Shown here: piece after piece, positions 8,700 through 20,364 of the stretch
Position numbering within the stretch: position 1 is the first letter of the stretch
Layout: each line of letters starts with the position of its first letter
Assembly: GCF_014697475.1 (NCBI RefSeq)
Contig: NZ_JACJRV010000003.1
Location: 124,001 to 188,000, forward strand
Direction of reading: 5' to 3'
Length of the DNA stretch: 64,000 bases
DNA from: Nostoc sp. FACHB-152
GTDB taxonomy: Bacteria > Cyanobacteriota > Cyanobacteriia > Cyanobacteriales > Nostocaceae
Position numbers and translations under genes: made by a program
The notes under the pieces: model-generated
What the model saw: the letters and a program-made list of their open reading frames with translations, nothing else
Told to the model about the DNA's origin: nothing
The model's database searches: none

Positions 8700-10310
8700 T
8701 TACACTGTTACTAATTCCCGTTTTCCAACCACAGACTCAGGCTTAACCCAAATCTGATCTAAACCACCACTCAACAGGCGATATTGTTGGTCGGGGTCTT
8801 GTTGAGGAAAATCCATGCGCTTGTGCATCCCTCTAGTTTCTTGGCGTTGCAAACCACTGTTGTACATCCAGCGTGCAGTCGCAACCATCGCCGCCGCTTC
8901 ACGCGATCGCACAATTTGGCTATCATCTGGTGTGTGGCTATGGCGGATTTCTTGCCAGAGGTTATCTAGTCTTTCTAAAGATTCACCCAATACGGATTCA
9001 CTGCGGAAGAGGTTGCGGTCATAGGGGAAAACTTCTGCTTGGGTTGCGGCGATCGCTTCATCAGGAGAAAATTTATGATCACCTTCACCACGTAATCCCG
9101 TTGTACCAACTGAGCTAACACTGCGCTGGCTGGCTTTTTCACCTAAACTTAGCGCATAGTTAGCCGCAGATTGTCCAGACCAATAGCCAGAAGACATTGC
9201 CCAAGCTGCGTTATGGCTACCACCACCCGTAAAACCGCCACAGATTAACTCTCTAGTAGCTGCATCCCCCGCAGCATAAAGTCCGTTCACTGAAGTAGCA
9301 CAGGTATGCTCAGTAATCCGAATCCCACCAGTACCGCGTACAGTTCCTTCTAAACGCAAAGTTATCGGGAATCGTTGCGTGAAGGGATCAATACCAGCGC
9401 GATCAAACACTACAAAGAAGTTAGGCTGAGAGGCTCGCATCCATGCTTTTGTTGCCTCATCCATATTTTGGTCGAGACGTGCATACACTGGCTGAGTCAG
9501 CAATGTTTTGGCAATCACTGAACGACCACGCTTAGAACCTGCACCTTCAATAACTGTGCCATCTTCATAGGTGAAAGAAGCCCAATCGTAATAACGTGTC
9601 TTCGTGACAGAAGAAAACGCCGGAGAAATCGCATAGGCATTAGAAAATTCCATCCCAGAGAAGTCTGCACCAGCTTCGGCTGCCATTAAATAACCGTCTC
9701 CTGTCAGGACATTACAACCCAGAGCCTTACTTAAAAAAGCACAACCACCAGTCGCAATCACAACTGCTCCGGCTCTAACTTTCCAACGTTCCCCAGTTTG
9801 GCGATTAACGCCCTTCGCACCAGCTACTGCGCCTTCTGCATCCACTAATAACTCTAAAGCGGGACTATGGTCTAAAATTTTTACGCCTGCTTGCTTAATC
9901 TTTCTCCGCATAAAGCGCATATACTCTGGGCCTTGCAAGGAGCGACGAATCACTTTTCCCTCAGCATCCACACTAAAACGGTAGCCTTCATCGGCAAGGG
10001 AATTAATGTTGTCGTAGGTACGATCTAATACCCTTTTCATCCACTGCCGATCTGCTAGGAAACCTCCCATCGCTTCTCGGCTTGCCATTGCGGCTTCTCT
10101 TTGTTCGGGGTCTGGTGGCACATACCATACACCATTTCCAGATGCGGCAGCTGCACCACTTGTACCGCAGTAACCTTTGTCTACTAAAACAACTTTTGCG
10201 CCACTAGTAGCTGCACTCCAAGCTGCCCAAGTTCCAGAGGGGCCACCACCAATAATCAAAACATCAGCAGCCAGATTCAAGTAAGAAGCATTTTGATGAG
10301 AATCATTCAT
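8700..10310 (-). CDS. FAD-dependent oxidoreductase, fumarate reductase/AprA flavoprotein-like
   Basis: About 536 residues from ATG 10310, chosen because an AGGAG lies just upstream; the frame is open a further 16 codons. The N-terminal dinucleotide-binding motif DVLIIGGGPSGTWAAWSAA (about residues 18-36) ends in a helix leading to 'LVDKGYCGTSGAAAASGNG'. A second FAD contact 'GLYAAGDAATRELICGGFTGGGSHNAAWAMSSG' lies near residues 385-417. This is the FAD_binding_2 architecture of fumarate reductase/succinate dehydrogenase and APS reductase alpha chains. No adjacent ferredoxin (AprB-like) gene is visible. It shares the locus with a sulfonate/nitrate-type importer, suggesting a redox step on the imported compound; that link is inference. 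Confidence 0.85.
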   Translation of the reverse strand: MNDSHQNASYLNLAADVLIIGGGPSGTWAAWSAATSGAKVVLVDKGYCGTSGAAAASGNGVWYVPPDPEQREAAMASREAMGGFLADRQWMKRVLDRTYDNINSLADEGYRFSVDAEGKVIRRSLQGPEYMRFMRRKIKQAGVKILDHSPALELLVDAEGAVAGAKGVNRQTGERWKVRAGAVVIATGGCAFLSKALGCNVLTGDGYLMAAEAGADFSGMEFSNAYAISPAFSSVTKTRYYDWASFTYEDGTVIEGAGSKRGRSVIAKTLLTQPVYARLDQNMDEATKAWMRASQPNFFVVFDRAGIDPFTQRFPITLRLEGTVRGTGGIRITEHTCATSVNGLYAAGDAATRELICGGFTGGGSHNAAWAMSSGYWSGQSAANYALSLGEKASQRSVSSVGTTGLRGEGDHKFSPDEAIAATQAEVFPYDRNLFRSESVLGESLERLDNLWQEIRHSHTPDDSQIVRSREAAAMVATARWMYNSGLQRQETRGMHKRMDFPQQDPDQQYRLLSGGLDQIWVKPESVVGKRELVTV

Positions 10311-10974
10311 GATATTTACTCCTGTAGAAGTAAGAAATGGGGAATGGTGATTCCCCAAAGAGCGAGGTTAAACCGCATATATGACTAGCCAGGTGCATCT
10401 AGGCATAACTTTAAAAGACCTGAAAGGCTATTTTTTCATTTAGTACAGAGGGTTTTAGATAAAATACTAATTATTGACCGATTTAATGGGTTTAATTTAG
10501 CAGTATTGCATTGCACTCCAGAAAATTCAAGTCCTTAGCGATTTAAATATATGTATCACAAATATTTAGAAAAGCTAAGTATTAAGAACCGAGTCAAGTT
10601 AGATTCCTTAATAAGAATGTATATAAGCGTCAGATGTTGAAAACAAAAGATATTTTGCGTAATTCAAGCTTATAGCTAGATTAAATCCGAAAAACAGATA
10701 TTCTAACTTATAAATGTTTCAATTTAACTTAGGAAGAACTGGTTGATTTTTTTAAAATTATGTGACATTATACTTAACACGACAAACAACGGTATTTCGA
10801 TAGACTTAATGTAGTTACTCCTCTACTGGCAATTCTGATTTAACTAACTATTTATTAGTTGGTTTAATCAGAACCCCTTCCATGCCTGCGGTTTAAGTTG
10901 AAAAACACAACCTATGAGGAATTTTCCTCTCAGTTGAACATTGACCTCAAGAAAGTGAGTTTGGAGAATTTTGT
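10311..10974. other. Long upstream region of groES
   Basis: About 660 bases, divergent between the flavoprotein gene and groES. It is A+T-rich without a credible gene. Near groES it holds an imperfect inverted repeat (10833-10873) and a 14-bp palindrome GAGGAATTTTCCTC (10916-10929) in the likely leader. No CIRCE element (TTAGCACTC-N9-GAGTGCTAA) was found. Confidence 0.5.
10833..10873. promoter_or_regulatory. Imperfect inverted repeat upstream of groES
   Basis: TTCTGATTTAACTAAC (10833-10848) and GTTGGTTTAATCAGAA (10858-10873) match in 14 of 16 positions as an inverted repeat around a 9-base spacer. It is centred about 120 bp before the groES start. It could be a regulator site or an RNA hairpin in the leader. 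Confidence 0.45.
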
Positions 10975-11286
10975 ATGGCAGCTATAGCGTTGAGCGTATC
11001 TACTGTTAAACCCCTGGGCGATCGCGTTTTTATTAAAATTAGCGAGTCGGAAGAGAAAACTGCGGGTGGCATTCTTCTGCCTGATAGTGCTAAAGAAAAG
11101 CCGCAGGTGGGTGAAATTGTCGCAGTCGGCTCTGGTAAACGCAACGATGACGGCACCCATCAATCTATTGATATTAAGATTGGCGATAAAGTTCTGTTCT
11201 CTAAGTACGCTGGCACCGACATTAAGCTAGGTACAGAAGAGTATGTCCTATTGTCGGAAAAGGATATTTTGGCAATTGTGTCATAG
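10975..11286 (+). CDS. groES: Co-chaperonin GroES
   Basis: 103 residues, the usual cyanobacterial length. Typical elements are '[35 protein letters not shown]', with the mobile loop that binds GroEL, and '[32 protein letters not shown]' at the C-terminus. It caps the GroEL cavity in ATP-dependent folding, for example of Rubisco subunits. It lies 231 bp before groEL on the same strand, the classic groESL arrangement with an unusually long gap that contains a hairpin. Confidence 0.98.
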   Translation: MAAIALSVSTVKPLGDRVFIKISESEEKTAGGILLPDSAKEKPQVGEIVAVGSGKRNDDGTHQSIDIKIGDKVLFSKYAGTDIKLGTEEYVLLSEKDILAIVS

Positions 11287-11394
11287 GCCGCCATATCAAG
11301 GAAGTCAGGAGGCAGGAAAGAGGAAAACAGCATAGCTGTAACAGCCCGTACCATCACAACAGGGTGAAACACCTCATCAAATTTTCAATTTGGT

Positions 11395-11438
11395 GGCTCT
11401 TATTAAGGAGGGATCTGAATCTCCTTCTTAATAAAGCC
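11395..11438 (+). other. Imperfect hairpin between groES and groEL
   Basis: GGCTCTTATTAAGGAG (11395-11410) can pair imperfectly with CTCCTTCTTAATAAAGCC (11421-11438). There is no T tract, so this is more likely an RNA-processing or attenuation hairpin, or a small repeat, than a full terminator. It may set the GroES:GroEL ratio. Confidence 0.4.
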
Positions 11439-11475
11439 TCCTGCATCCTTCAATATTACTCCCCAAACCAAATAA

Positions 11476-13158
<1,683 letters not shown>

Positions 13159-13177
13159 TCCATATTGACTAAATTAT

Positions 13178-13215
13178 AGAGAGGCGATCGCAACATCTCG
13201 TGATCGCCTCTCTTC
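13178..13215 (+). terminator. Terminator hairpin after groEL
   Basis: A perfect 12-bp stem AGAGAGGCGATC (13178-13189) / GATCGCCTCTCT (13202-13213) lies 20 bases after the groEL stop. The stem uses a HIP1 octamer. The trailing T tract is weak (TTCTGTCC). Confidence 0.7.
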
Positions 13216-13315
13216 TGTCCGACTTTTCCCGTTCAGTCTCGAAAAGCTTGCTGGCAAAGGCTAAATTCATTTTCTTAATTAATCAGCAATACAAAATTTC
13301 TTTTTGTGTCTGTAC

Positions 13316-15022
13316 CTAACATGAAGACAAAACACTTCCCAGTTTTTCACGTCCCAAGCGATCGCAAACTTTACCCTGATCAACAACTCTAACTCCATTA
13401 ATATAAACTGCTTGCACAATCTCATCTGAACCCCGCTTCACCATCCGAGGTTCCCCATCCAAAATTGGATCTGATATCTCCACTTGCGGACTGATTGGTT
13501 GATTTAAACCATTGGGGTTGAGTAAAACTATATCGGCTTTAGCACCAACTCTCAGCACTCCTGTATCCAAACGAAACCATTGGGCTGGTTCTCCCGTAAC
13601 CCGATAAATCGCCGCCTCCGGTGCAAGGAACTTCGTTGACACCGCTTGTTTGAGTAAAGACAAAGCCCCATCGTAGTAGCCAAGATTACGCACGTGTGCG
13701 CCAGCATCCGTGAAGCCAGGGAAAATATAGGGATCTCGCATCATAGCCAAACGTGGTTTTAAGCGATCGTTAGCTCCGGTTGCCACCCAGCGCAAATCTG
13801 TATCGTAAGTCTGCAATGCTTGGATAAAGAAATCAACAGGTTCCTGTTGCTTTTTGCGCGCAATCTCTGCAAAGCTTAAACCTCGCCAACTATTTTCAGG
13901 ACAATCAACAACTTCCATTAAATTTAACTGACGATGGAATGATTTACGCCACTTACTGAGCCATTCTTGACGAAACTGGCGGCAAAAACTGTTCGATTTC
14001 CAAAGTTGTTGGCGTTCCTGTCGTGACTCGCAACCATTCAGCTGTGCGCCTGTGGAGAATTCTTCAAATAAAGGTGTGACAGGGCCATCTGAGTAAATCG
14101 TAAAAGGTTCAGTCAGAGTTTGAAAGCGTACATTACCATTGAGTATGCGGTTCCAAATAAATAGAATTGGAGAAAATACTCGCCATAGTTTGCGATCGTG
14201 TACAGCATCCAAAGCTGAGAGAACAGTTAGCCGCAGAGGCCGTTTTCCAATCCCCAAACCCATCCGCAGAATATCTACAAAGGATGTGAGCTTTTGTAAG
14301 TTGGGAGTGACTTGAAAAACGCGATCGCTTTGCCGACAAAGTTTAGCTAACATCGCATATTCTTTAAATTTCGCGTGTTGTGAGGGAATTGTGTAACCTT
14401 GCCATTCTCCACTCATCCGATGCCAAGGAAACATATCAATAGAAACCCCAACAAATCCAGCCTCTAAAGCATCTGCCGTAATTCGCTGCATGAGTTTTAG
14501 CTCAAATTTGCTGGGTTGAACTGTTAAGCTGCGTTCCAATCCCATAACATGAGCGCGCAAGGCACTATGACCAAACAAAGGCGCAACATTGGGGCCAAGG
14601 GGTAACTGTTGCAAATGCTGTAAATATTCTGCTGGTGTCTGCCAAGAAAGCGATTTTTTCAGCCATTTGGCAATCAGACGGTGAGAAAGTGTCTCTACTC
14701 GCTGAAAAATATCTGCCAGCATTTGCGGCTCACCGATCGCAATTGATAAACTACAGTTACCAATCACAACACTGGTTACACCATGACGCACTGACTCACT
14801 CAATCCTGGTGCAATCTCTAACTCTAAATCGTAGTGGGTGTGAATATCGATGAATCCTGGTGTTACCCACAGATTGGAGGCATCAACCACTGCATGGGCA
14901 GGTAGAGTTAATGATGGTGCGATCGCTACAATCCGGCCATTTTGAATCCCAATATCTCCGCGCACAGGTGCAGATCTTAAACCATCAAAAATCAACCCGT
15001 TTTGAATCAGCAAATCCAACAT
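13316..15022 (-). CDS. Amidohydrolase family protein, N-acyl-D-amino-acid deacylase-like
   Basis: 568 residues. The N-terminal small beta domain (MLDLLIQNGLIFDG...) is followed by the metal-binding 'TPGFIDIHTHYDLELEIAPG' with His61 and His63. The C-terminal part has 'FTDAGAHVRNLGYYDGALSLL' and a second beta-domain piece 'VLRVGAKADIVLLNP'. This is the Amidohydrolase_3/D-aminoacylase layout, acting on N-acyl amides in the cytoplasm with one or two zinc ions. Length is slightly above the ~480-550 usual. The true substrate cannot be told from sequence. It stands alone on the minus strand, convergent with groEL. Confidence 0.82.
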   Translation of the reverse strand: MLDLLIQNGLIFDGLRSAPVRGDIGIQNGRIVAIAPSLTLPAHAVVDASNLWVTPGFIDIHTHYDLELEIAPGLSESVRHGVTSVVIGNCSLSIAIGEPQMLADIFQRVETLSHRLIAKWLKKSLSWQTPAEYLQHLQQLPLGPNVAPLFGHSALRAHVMGLERSLTVQPSKFELKLMQRITADALEAGFVGVSIDMFPWHRMSGEWQGYTIPSQHAKFKEYAMLAKLCRQSDRVFQVTPNLQKLTSFVDILRMGLGIGKRPLRLTVLSALDAVHDRKLWRVFSPILFIWNRILNGNVRFQTLTEPFTIYSDGPVTPLFEEFSTGAQLNGCESRQERQQLWKSNSFCRQFRQEWLSKWRKSFHRQLNLMEVVDCPENSWRGLSFAEIARKKQQEPVDFFIQALQTYDTDLRWVATGANDRLKPRLAMMRDPYIFPGFTDAGAHVRNLGYYDGALSLLKQAVSTKFLAPEAAIYRVTGEPAQWFRLDTGVLRVGAKADIVLLNPNGLNQPISPQVEISDPILDGEPRMVKRGSDEIVQAVYINGVRVVDQGKVCDRLGREKLGSVLSSC

Positions 15023-15060
15023 GATTCTTTATTGCCCCTTAGTTGTGATTGGATCTGTAT

Positions 15061-15273
15061 TATGGTCAAATAGAAACTCCAATTAATACTAAGCTGTTAA
15101 ATGACCCGCAAAAATTAGGCGCACTATTACAAAATATTCCGCTTGGTCGTTTGGGTCAACCAAAAAATGTTGCTTCCTTAGTGACGTTTTTAGCTTCTTC
15201 TGAAGCTGACTATATTACAAGTAGCACTTTCTTTATGGATGGTGGTCTACTTTGGAACTATCAAGAACAATAA
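15061..15273 (+). pseudogene. C-terminal remnant of a short-chain dehydrogenase
   Basis: About 70 codons match only the end of classical SDR enzymes: 'ETPINTKLLNDPQ' followed by 'IPLGRLGQPKNVASLVTFLASSEADYITSSTFFMDGG', the usual SDR C-terminus with the 'YITG' position altered to 'YITS'. The Rossmann fold and the Tyr-x3-Lys active site are missing, so it is inactive. It is joined upstream to unrelated sequence next to the amidohydrolase start. Confidence 0.75.
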
Positions 15274-15283
15274 GGGGAAAAAT

Positions 15284-15460
15284 GTGCTAGATTCATCCTT
15301 ATTTATTCCACTTATTCTTGGCACTGCTCGTCAAAGGCGGCAAAGTGAATATGTTGCGAAAATTATTGTTAAACAAGTTGCCGCACGCAATGGCCTATAA
15401 ACCGAACTCATCGATATTATAAAAATGGCGATCGCAAGTCAGTCTAGGGAAAAAAGATAG
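15284..15460 (+). pseudogene. Broken NADPH-dependent FMN reductase remnant
   Basis: From a GTG at 15284 the frame reads 'FIPLILGTARQRRQSEYVAKII', the N-terminal flavodoxin-like signature of NADPH-dependent FMN reductases. A TAA at 15398-15400 interrupts it. The frame then continues with 'TELIDIIKMAIA', again as in the family, before a second stop at 15458. The rest of the ~190-residue enzyme is missing. Together with the preceding SDR remnant it marks a decayed oxidoreductase gene pair. Confidence 0.7.
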
Positions 15461-15574
15461 TGCATAAACCAGCATTTACTTACCAATCTTTTTATCAAGT
15501 TTAATCAAAACCTCAGCTATACCTAGGAGAAGAACGAGATACTCCAGATAGCAAATGAATAAAAATGCAGTGCT

Positions 15575-18313
15575 ATGATGACACATCTTACCCAAGAAGA
15601 AATTAGATTACAAGAAGCCTTGCATCACGTAGCTCATTGGCGCAGATGGGGGCCTTATTTAAGCGATCGCCAGTGGGGAACGGTGCGCGAAGACTATAGC
15701 CCAAATGGTTCTGCATGGGACTATTTCACCCATGACCAAGCACGTTCTCGCACCTATCGTTGGGGTGAAGATGGGCTTTTTGGGATTTCTGATAATCATC
15801 AACGTCTTTGTTTTGCGATCGCGCTTTGGAATGGCGAAGATTCTATTATCAAAGAAAGGTTTTTCGGCTTAACTGGTAATGAAGGTAATCACGGCGAAGA
15901 TGTCAAAGAATATTATTTTTATTTAGACAGCACTCCCACCCATTCTTATATGAAGGCGTTGTATAAATATCCTCAAGCCGCCTTTCCCTACTCGCAATTA
16001 GTTACAGAAAATCAATGTCGCAATCGTCGAGAACTAGAATTTGAACTTTTAGATACAGGTATATTTGATGACAACCGCTACTTTGATGTTTTTGTGGAAT
16101 ATGCCAAGCATTCTGCTGAAGATATCCTCATTCAAATTAAAGTAGTTAACCGAGGAACTGAATCTAAGACGCTGCACTTATTACCTACTCTCTGGTTTCG
16201 TAATACTTGGTGTTGGGACGGAGATACAATTAAACCTACCCTACAACAGATTAAATCAGATAATAGCCTTAACATCATTGAAGCATCTCACCCAACATTA
16301 GGAAATCGATGGCTGTATTGCCAAGCAGCAGACGAAATTCTGTTTACAGAAAATGAGACAAATACAGAGCGATTGTTTGGATATTCAAATACGTCACTTT
16401 ATGTCAAAGATGGCATTAATGACTATATCGTAAATGGTAAACTCTCAGCAGTAAATCCTGACCAAATTGGGACAAAAGCAGCTGCTAATTATTTGTTGAC
16501 AGTTGGTGCTGGCGAAACTAAAGTTATCAAGTTACGACTTAGTAATGCATCAAATATGATTGCGCCACTGGGCAAAGATTTTGATGCAATATTTGGGAAA
16601 CGGCAACAAGAAGCAGATGAATTTTATCAGCGCATTACTCCATTTAATTTAAGCGAAGATATGCGGAATGTGCAGCGTCAAGCATTTGCTGGAATGTTGT
16701 GGAGTAAGCAATTTTATCATTATATTGTCGAGGATTGGCTTAAAGGCGATCGCAACACGCCACCCCCACCGCCAGAACGTCAAAATGGCAGAAATCAAGA
16801 GTGGTTTCATCTCTACAATGAAGACATTCTTTCAATGCCTGATAAGTGGGAATATCCCTGGTTTGCGGCTTGGGATTTAGCATTCCATACGATTCCGTTG
16901 GCAATGATTGACCCAGATTTTGCCAAATACCAATTGGATGTTTTAACACGAGAATGGTATATGCATCCCAATGGACAAATTCCTGCTTATGAGTGGAAGT
17001 TTAGCGATGTTAATCCACCTGTTCATGCTTGGGCAACTTGGCGCATTTATAAGATTGAACAAAAGATGTATGGACGGGCAGATCGGCAATTTTTAGAGCG
17101 AGTATTCCAAAAGCTGATGCTCAATTTTACTTGGTGGGTAAATCGTAAAGATGCCGAGGGTAACAATGTCTTTCAAGGCGGATTTTTAGGATTAGATAAT
17201 ATTGGCGTATTTGACCGGAGTGCAGACCTGCCGACAGGTGGGCATATTGACCAATCTGATGGTACTAGTTGGATGGGAATGTATTGTTTAAATATGCTGG
17301 CGATCGCTTTAGAATTAGCTAAGACTAATTCGGTTTACGAAGATATCGCTACTAAGTTTTTTGAACATTTCCTCTACATAGCTGATGCGATGAACAAAAT
17401 TGGCGAAATGGAAGCCAGCTTATGGAATGAGTCAGATGGTTTTTATTACGATGTATTGCATTTACCAGAAAAGCAAATTACCTTAAAAGTCAGGTCAATG
17501 GTAGGCTTAATTCCCTTGTTTGCCGTTGAAACAATTGAACCAGATATTTTAAAAATGCTTCCTGGTTTTAAAAAGCGTTTAGAATGGTTTATCCAAAACC
17601 GCCCTGAGTTAAAACAAAATGTAGCTTGTATGGAAACAAAAGGCACAGGTGCTAGAAGATTACTGGCGATTGTTTCCCGCGATAAGCTCAGAAGTATTCT
17701 GCAAAAAATGCTAGATGAAAGTGAGTTTTTTAGTCCCTATGGGATTCGCGCTCTTTCTAGATTTCATGCCGAACATCCTTATACTTTTAATGTTAACGGT
17801 ACTCAATTTCGTGTAGATTATGAACCGGCTGAATCTAGTAGTGGCTTATTTGGTGGTAATTCTAATTGGCGCGGCCCGATTTGGTTTCCAGTTAACTTCT
17901 TATTAATTGAATCTCTGCAAAAGTTTCACTATTATCTGGGAGATGATTTTAAAGTAGAATGTCCTACAGGTTCTGGGCAAATGATGACACTTTGGGAAGT
18001 CGCATCAGAATTATCTCAAAGGTTAACTAGAATCTTTCTCAAAGATGATTCTGGTCAACGGCCTGTTTATGGTGGAATACAGAAGTTTCAGACTGATCCA
18101 CACTGGCGAGATTTGATTTTATTCTATGAGTATTTTCATGGTGATAATGGAGCCGGAATTGGAGCCAGCCATCAAACTGGCTGGACAGGTTTAGTTGCTA
18201 AATTAATTCAGCAATTTTGTGAATATGAAGCAAAAAACTACGAACCAGAAATTGAGCAGGATAAAGAAGCGATCGCTCTAGTTAAAAGTCAGGCAAAAAG
18301 CATAATTAGTTAA
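15575..18313 (+). CDS. Large glycoside hydrolase, GH63/glucosidase-like
   Basis: 912 residues. Conserved stretches include '[35 protein letters not shown]' near the N-terminus, a beta-sandwich region to about residue 330, and an (alpha/alpha)6-type catalytic part with '[25 protein letters not shown]', '[14 protein letters not shown]' and '[20 protein letters not shown]'. This matches GH63-like glucosidases, often annotated 'glucosidase' in cyanobacteria, and related to mannosylglycerate hydrolases. No signal peptide is visible, so it should act in the cytoplasm on an alpha-glucoside or compatible-solute glycoside. Either ATG (15575 or 15578) could be the start. Confidence 0.8.
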   Translation: MMTHLTQEEIRLQEALHHVAHWRRWGPYLSDRQWGTVREDYSPNGSAWDYFTHDQARSRTYRWGEDGLFGISDNHQRLCFAIALWNGEDSIIKERFFGLTGNEGNHGEDVKEYYFYLDSTPTHSYMKALYKYPQAAFPYSQLVTENQCRNRRELEFELLDTGIFDDNRYFDVFVEYAKHSAEDILIQIKVVNRGTESKTLHLLPTLWFRNTWCWDGDTIKPTLQQIKSDNSLNIIEASHPTLGNRWLYCQAADEILFTENETNTERLFGYSNTSLYVKDGINDYIVNGKLSAVNPDQIGTKAAANYLLTVGAGETKVIKLRLSNASNMIAPLGKDFDAIFGKRQQEADEFYQRITPFNLSEDMRNVQRQAFAGMLWSKQFYHYIVEDWLKGDRNTPPPPPERQNGRNQEWFHLYNEDILSMPDKWEYPWFAAWDLAFHTIPLAMIDPDFAKYQLDVLTREWYMHPNGQIPAYEWKFSDVNPPVHAWATWRIYKIEQKMYGRADRQFLERVFQKLMLNFTWWVNRKDAEGNNVFQGGFLGLDNIGVFDRSADLPTGGHIDQSDGTSWMGMYCLNMLAIALELAKTNSVYEDIATKFFEHFLYIADAMNKIGEMEASLWNESDGFYYDVLHLPEKQITLKVRSMVGLIPLFAVETIEPDILKMLPGFKKRLEWFIQNRPELKQNVACMETKGTGARRLLAIVSRDKLRSILQKMLDESEFFSPYGIRALSRFHAEHPYTFNVNGTQFRVDYEPAESSSGLFGGNSNWRGPIWFPVNFLLIESLQKFHYYLGDDFKVECPTGSGQMMTLWEVASELSQRLTRIFLKDDSGQRPVYGGIQKFQTDPHWRDLILFYEYFHGDNGAGIGASHQTGWTGLVAKLIQQFCEYEAKNYEPEIEQDKEAIALVKSQAKSIIS

Positions 18314-18347
18314 TTGTAATAAGTACTCAACCTAAAAAATATAAAAT

Positions 18348-18385
18348 GTAGGATGTGTTGTCGCACAGCGCAACGCACCATATCG
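18348..18385. repeat. Short dispersed inverted repeat
   Basis: 'GATGTGTTGTCGCACAGCG' followed by 'CAACGCACCA' forms an imperfect inverted repeat of a kind I recall as dispersed in Nostoc-type genomes. It lies in the gap between the convergent glycosidase and hemN genes and may serve as a terminator. Confidence 0.45.
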
Positions 18386-18502
18386 TCTGCAAAATAAAAA
18401 CTTACCTAACTGTCAAATTCTCTAGGTTGAAACAAGAAGTAGATGCAAAGACCCTATCGTAATGCTGTTTTCACCTCTAGCTGGAAAACAGGCACTCTAG
18501 TA

Positions 18503-19885
18503 TTAAATCGCACGAGAGAATTGTTTATCTCTTGTTTGATTATGAGCATCAAAAACAACGGCAATATTTCTTACTAGCAATCTGCCGATATCTGTAATTT
18601 GTATGTGGTTGGAAGTTAACTTTAGCAACCCATCTGCTGCTAAAGGTTGTAATGCTTCTAGTTCGTGGGAGAAATATTGATCAAAATCGATGTGATATTT
18701 CTCTGCAATATCTTGTTTATACAGTTGGAAATGAGACATAATACACATGATGACATCTCGGCGGATAATGTCATCTTGAGTTAGTTTGATACCTTTACTT
18801 ACAGGTAAAACATTATTGGCAACTGCCTGATAATAATCTTTTAATTGTTTGTGGTTCTGGACATAGGCATCGTTTAACATACTGATAGATGTTGCACCAA
18901 ACCCAAACAAATCTGTGCCAGCGTGGGTAGTATAACCTTGAAAATTACGCTGGAGGGTGCGATTACGTTGAGCGATCGCTAATTCATCGTTAGGTTTGGC
19001 AAAGTGATCCATGCCAATAAATAAATACTGACTACTCGTTAATTCCTCAATGGTCATTTTCAAAATTTCTAACTTTTCTTGAGGTTTTGGTAATGCTTCT
19101 TGAGGAATATTTTTTTGTGCAGGCTTCAGCCAAGGAACATAGGCAAAGTTAAACACCACAATTCGGTCGGGATCTAATGCAACGGTCTTTTGGATTGTGT
19201 CTCGAAATGTTTGCAGAGTTTGATAGGGTAAACCATAAATTAAATCTACATTCACACTGTCAAACTTGGCTTCTTTAATCCAGTCCATGACATTGAATAA
19301 CAATTCTTCTGGCTGGATACGATTGACAGCTATTTGGACTTCATTATTAAAGTCTTGGATACCAAAACTAACGCGATTAAATCCCAGTTCTCGCAAAAAG
19401 AAAATATACTCTTTATCAACGTAGCGGGGATTAATTTCAATGGAAATTTCTGCTTGAGGGTCAAACTCAAAGTGTTGTGTAATCTTCTTCCACAAAAATT
19501 CTACTTGCTTTAGTTCTAAGTAATTAGGTGTACCTCCGCCCCAGTGCATTTGTAATACTTTTCTCTCTGGAGAAATCAAGGTAGCCATATTCTTGATTTC
19601 TTGAGCCAAGTGTTCTAGATAAGGTATGGCAATATTCTTGTTGTTGGAGATTACTGTATTACAGCCGCAGAAATAGCAAGAACTTTGGCAAAAAGGAATG
19701 TGGAAATAAAATGATAGCGGAGAATTTCTTTGATTAGAAGCGGCGATCGCCGCATGAAAATCACTAGTTGTAAATGATTCACTTAACTCTGTAGCAGGCG
19801 GATAACTGGTGTATCTCGGTGCAGCCGTATCGTATTTTTTGATCAAATCCAGATCAAATTTGACACCAGGTGATACAAATACCAT
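18503..19885 (-). CDS. hemN: Oxygen-independent coproporphyrinogen III oxidase
   Basis: 460 residues from ATG 19885, set by the strong Shine-Dalgarno GGAGG five bases upstream. The N-terminus 'KYDTAAPRYTSYPPATEL' and the radical-SAM cluster 'HIPFCQSSCYFCGCN' (Cys66, Cys70, Cys73 plus Cys75) are diagnostic of HemN. It converts coproporphyrinogen III to protoporphyrinogen IX without O2, using a 4Fe-4S cluster and SAM, and so replaces HemF under low oxygen. It lies downstream of a heme oxygenase gene on the same strand, as in the micro-oxic chlAII-ho2-hemN cluster of Synechocystis. Confidence 0.95.
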   Translation of the reverse strand: MVFVSPGVKFDLDLIKKYDTAAPRYTSYPPATELSESFTTSDFHAAIAASNQRNSPLSFYFHIPFCQSSCYFCGCNTVISNNKNIAIPYLEHLAQEIKNMATLISPERKVLQMHWGGGTPNYLELKQVEFLWKKITQHFEFDPQAEISIEINPRYVDKEYIFFLRELGFNRVSFGIQDFNNEVQIAVNRIQPEELLFNVMDWIKEAKFDSVNVDLIYGLPYQTLQTFRDTIQKTVALDPDRIVVFNFAYVPWLKPAQKNIPQEALPKPQEKLEILKMTIEELTSSQYLFIGMDHFAKPNDELAIAQRNRTLQRNFQGYTTHAGTDLFGFGATSISMLNDAYVQNHKQLKDYYQAVANNVLPVSKGIKLTQDDIIRRDVIMCIMSHFQLYKQDIAEKYHIDFDQYFSHELEALQPLAADGLLKLTSNHIQITDIGRLLVRNIAVVFDAHNQTRDKQFSRAI

Positions 19886-20364
19886 TAAAACCTCCAATGT
19901 ATTAGGTAGACTGGATTTTCAAACTTGAAAATCAGCCTGAGTGGTTGGTTGTATTGCAAATAGAGGTTAGAGACTAGAGAAGAACTTTTTGCTGGCATTG
20001 CATAAATTCGGGATTAATTTTCTCACGCAGAGGAGCCAGTGCGTTGGGGAGGCAGCGCGTTGGACGGGTTTCCCGGCTTGAAGCGACTGCCGTCGGCTTT
20101 GCCGACTTGAAGCAACTGGCGTAGCGCAGAGGCGCGGAGAGTATCAGGAATTTTACATTTGAGTACCTGGAATTTCATCCCTTTTTCCTGTAATTACTTT
20201 TTTCCTGTAATTAATTACCTTGAAAGTGCCGAGTACAAATACTAGTCTCTAGTCCCTAGCCTAAGCGTCTCTAATCTCTTTTTCTTCTAGCTGCTGTCTA
20301 GTTTAGATATCAGTTGCAGCGCATGATGTGTTGACTCAAACCAAACAGCTTAATTTCGAGAAAA
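19886..20364. other. Intergenic region between heme oxygenase and hemN, with dispersed repeat
   Basis: About 480 bases without a gene. The central part (about 20025-20140) is a G+C-rich dispersed repeat listed separately. The remainder is A+T-rich and includes 'TTTTTCCTGTAATTA' twice in tandem near 20180-20217. HemN may therefore have its own promoter here. Confidence 0.5.
20025..20140. repeat. Dispersed G+C-rich repeat element
   Basis: G+C-rich block containing 'GTTTCCCGGCTTGAAGCGAC', the small palindrome GTCGGCTTTGCCGAC and a second 'TTGAAGCAACTGGCG', ending in 'GCAGAGGCGCGGA'. Such 'TTGAAGC(G/A)ACTG' blocks recur in Nostoc-type intergenic DNA. It shares the style of the 8553-8651 element. 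No coding capacity. Confidence 0.6.

Noticed and set aside
10500-10530. 'TTGCACTC' resembling one half of a CIRCE element
   Set aside because: There is no matching GAGTGCTAA half at the required spacing, and it lies about 460 bp from groES.
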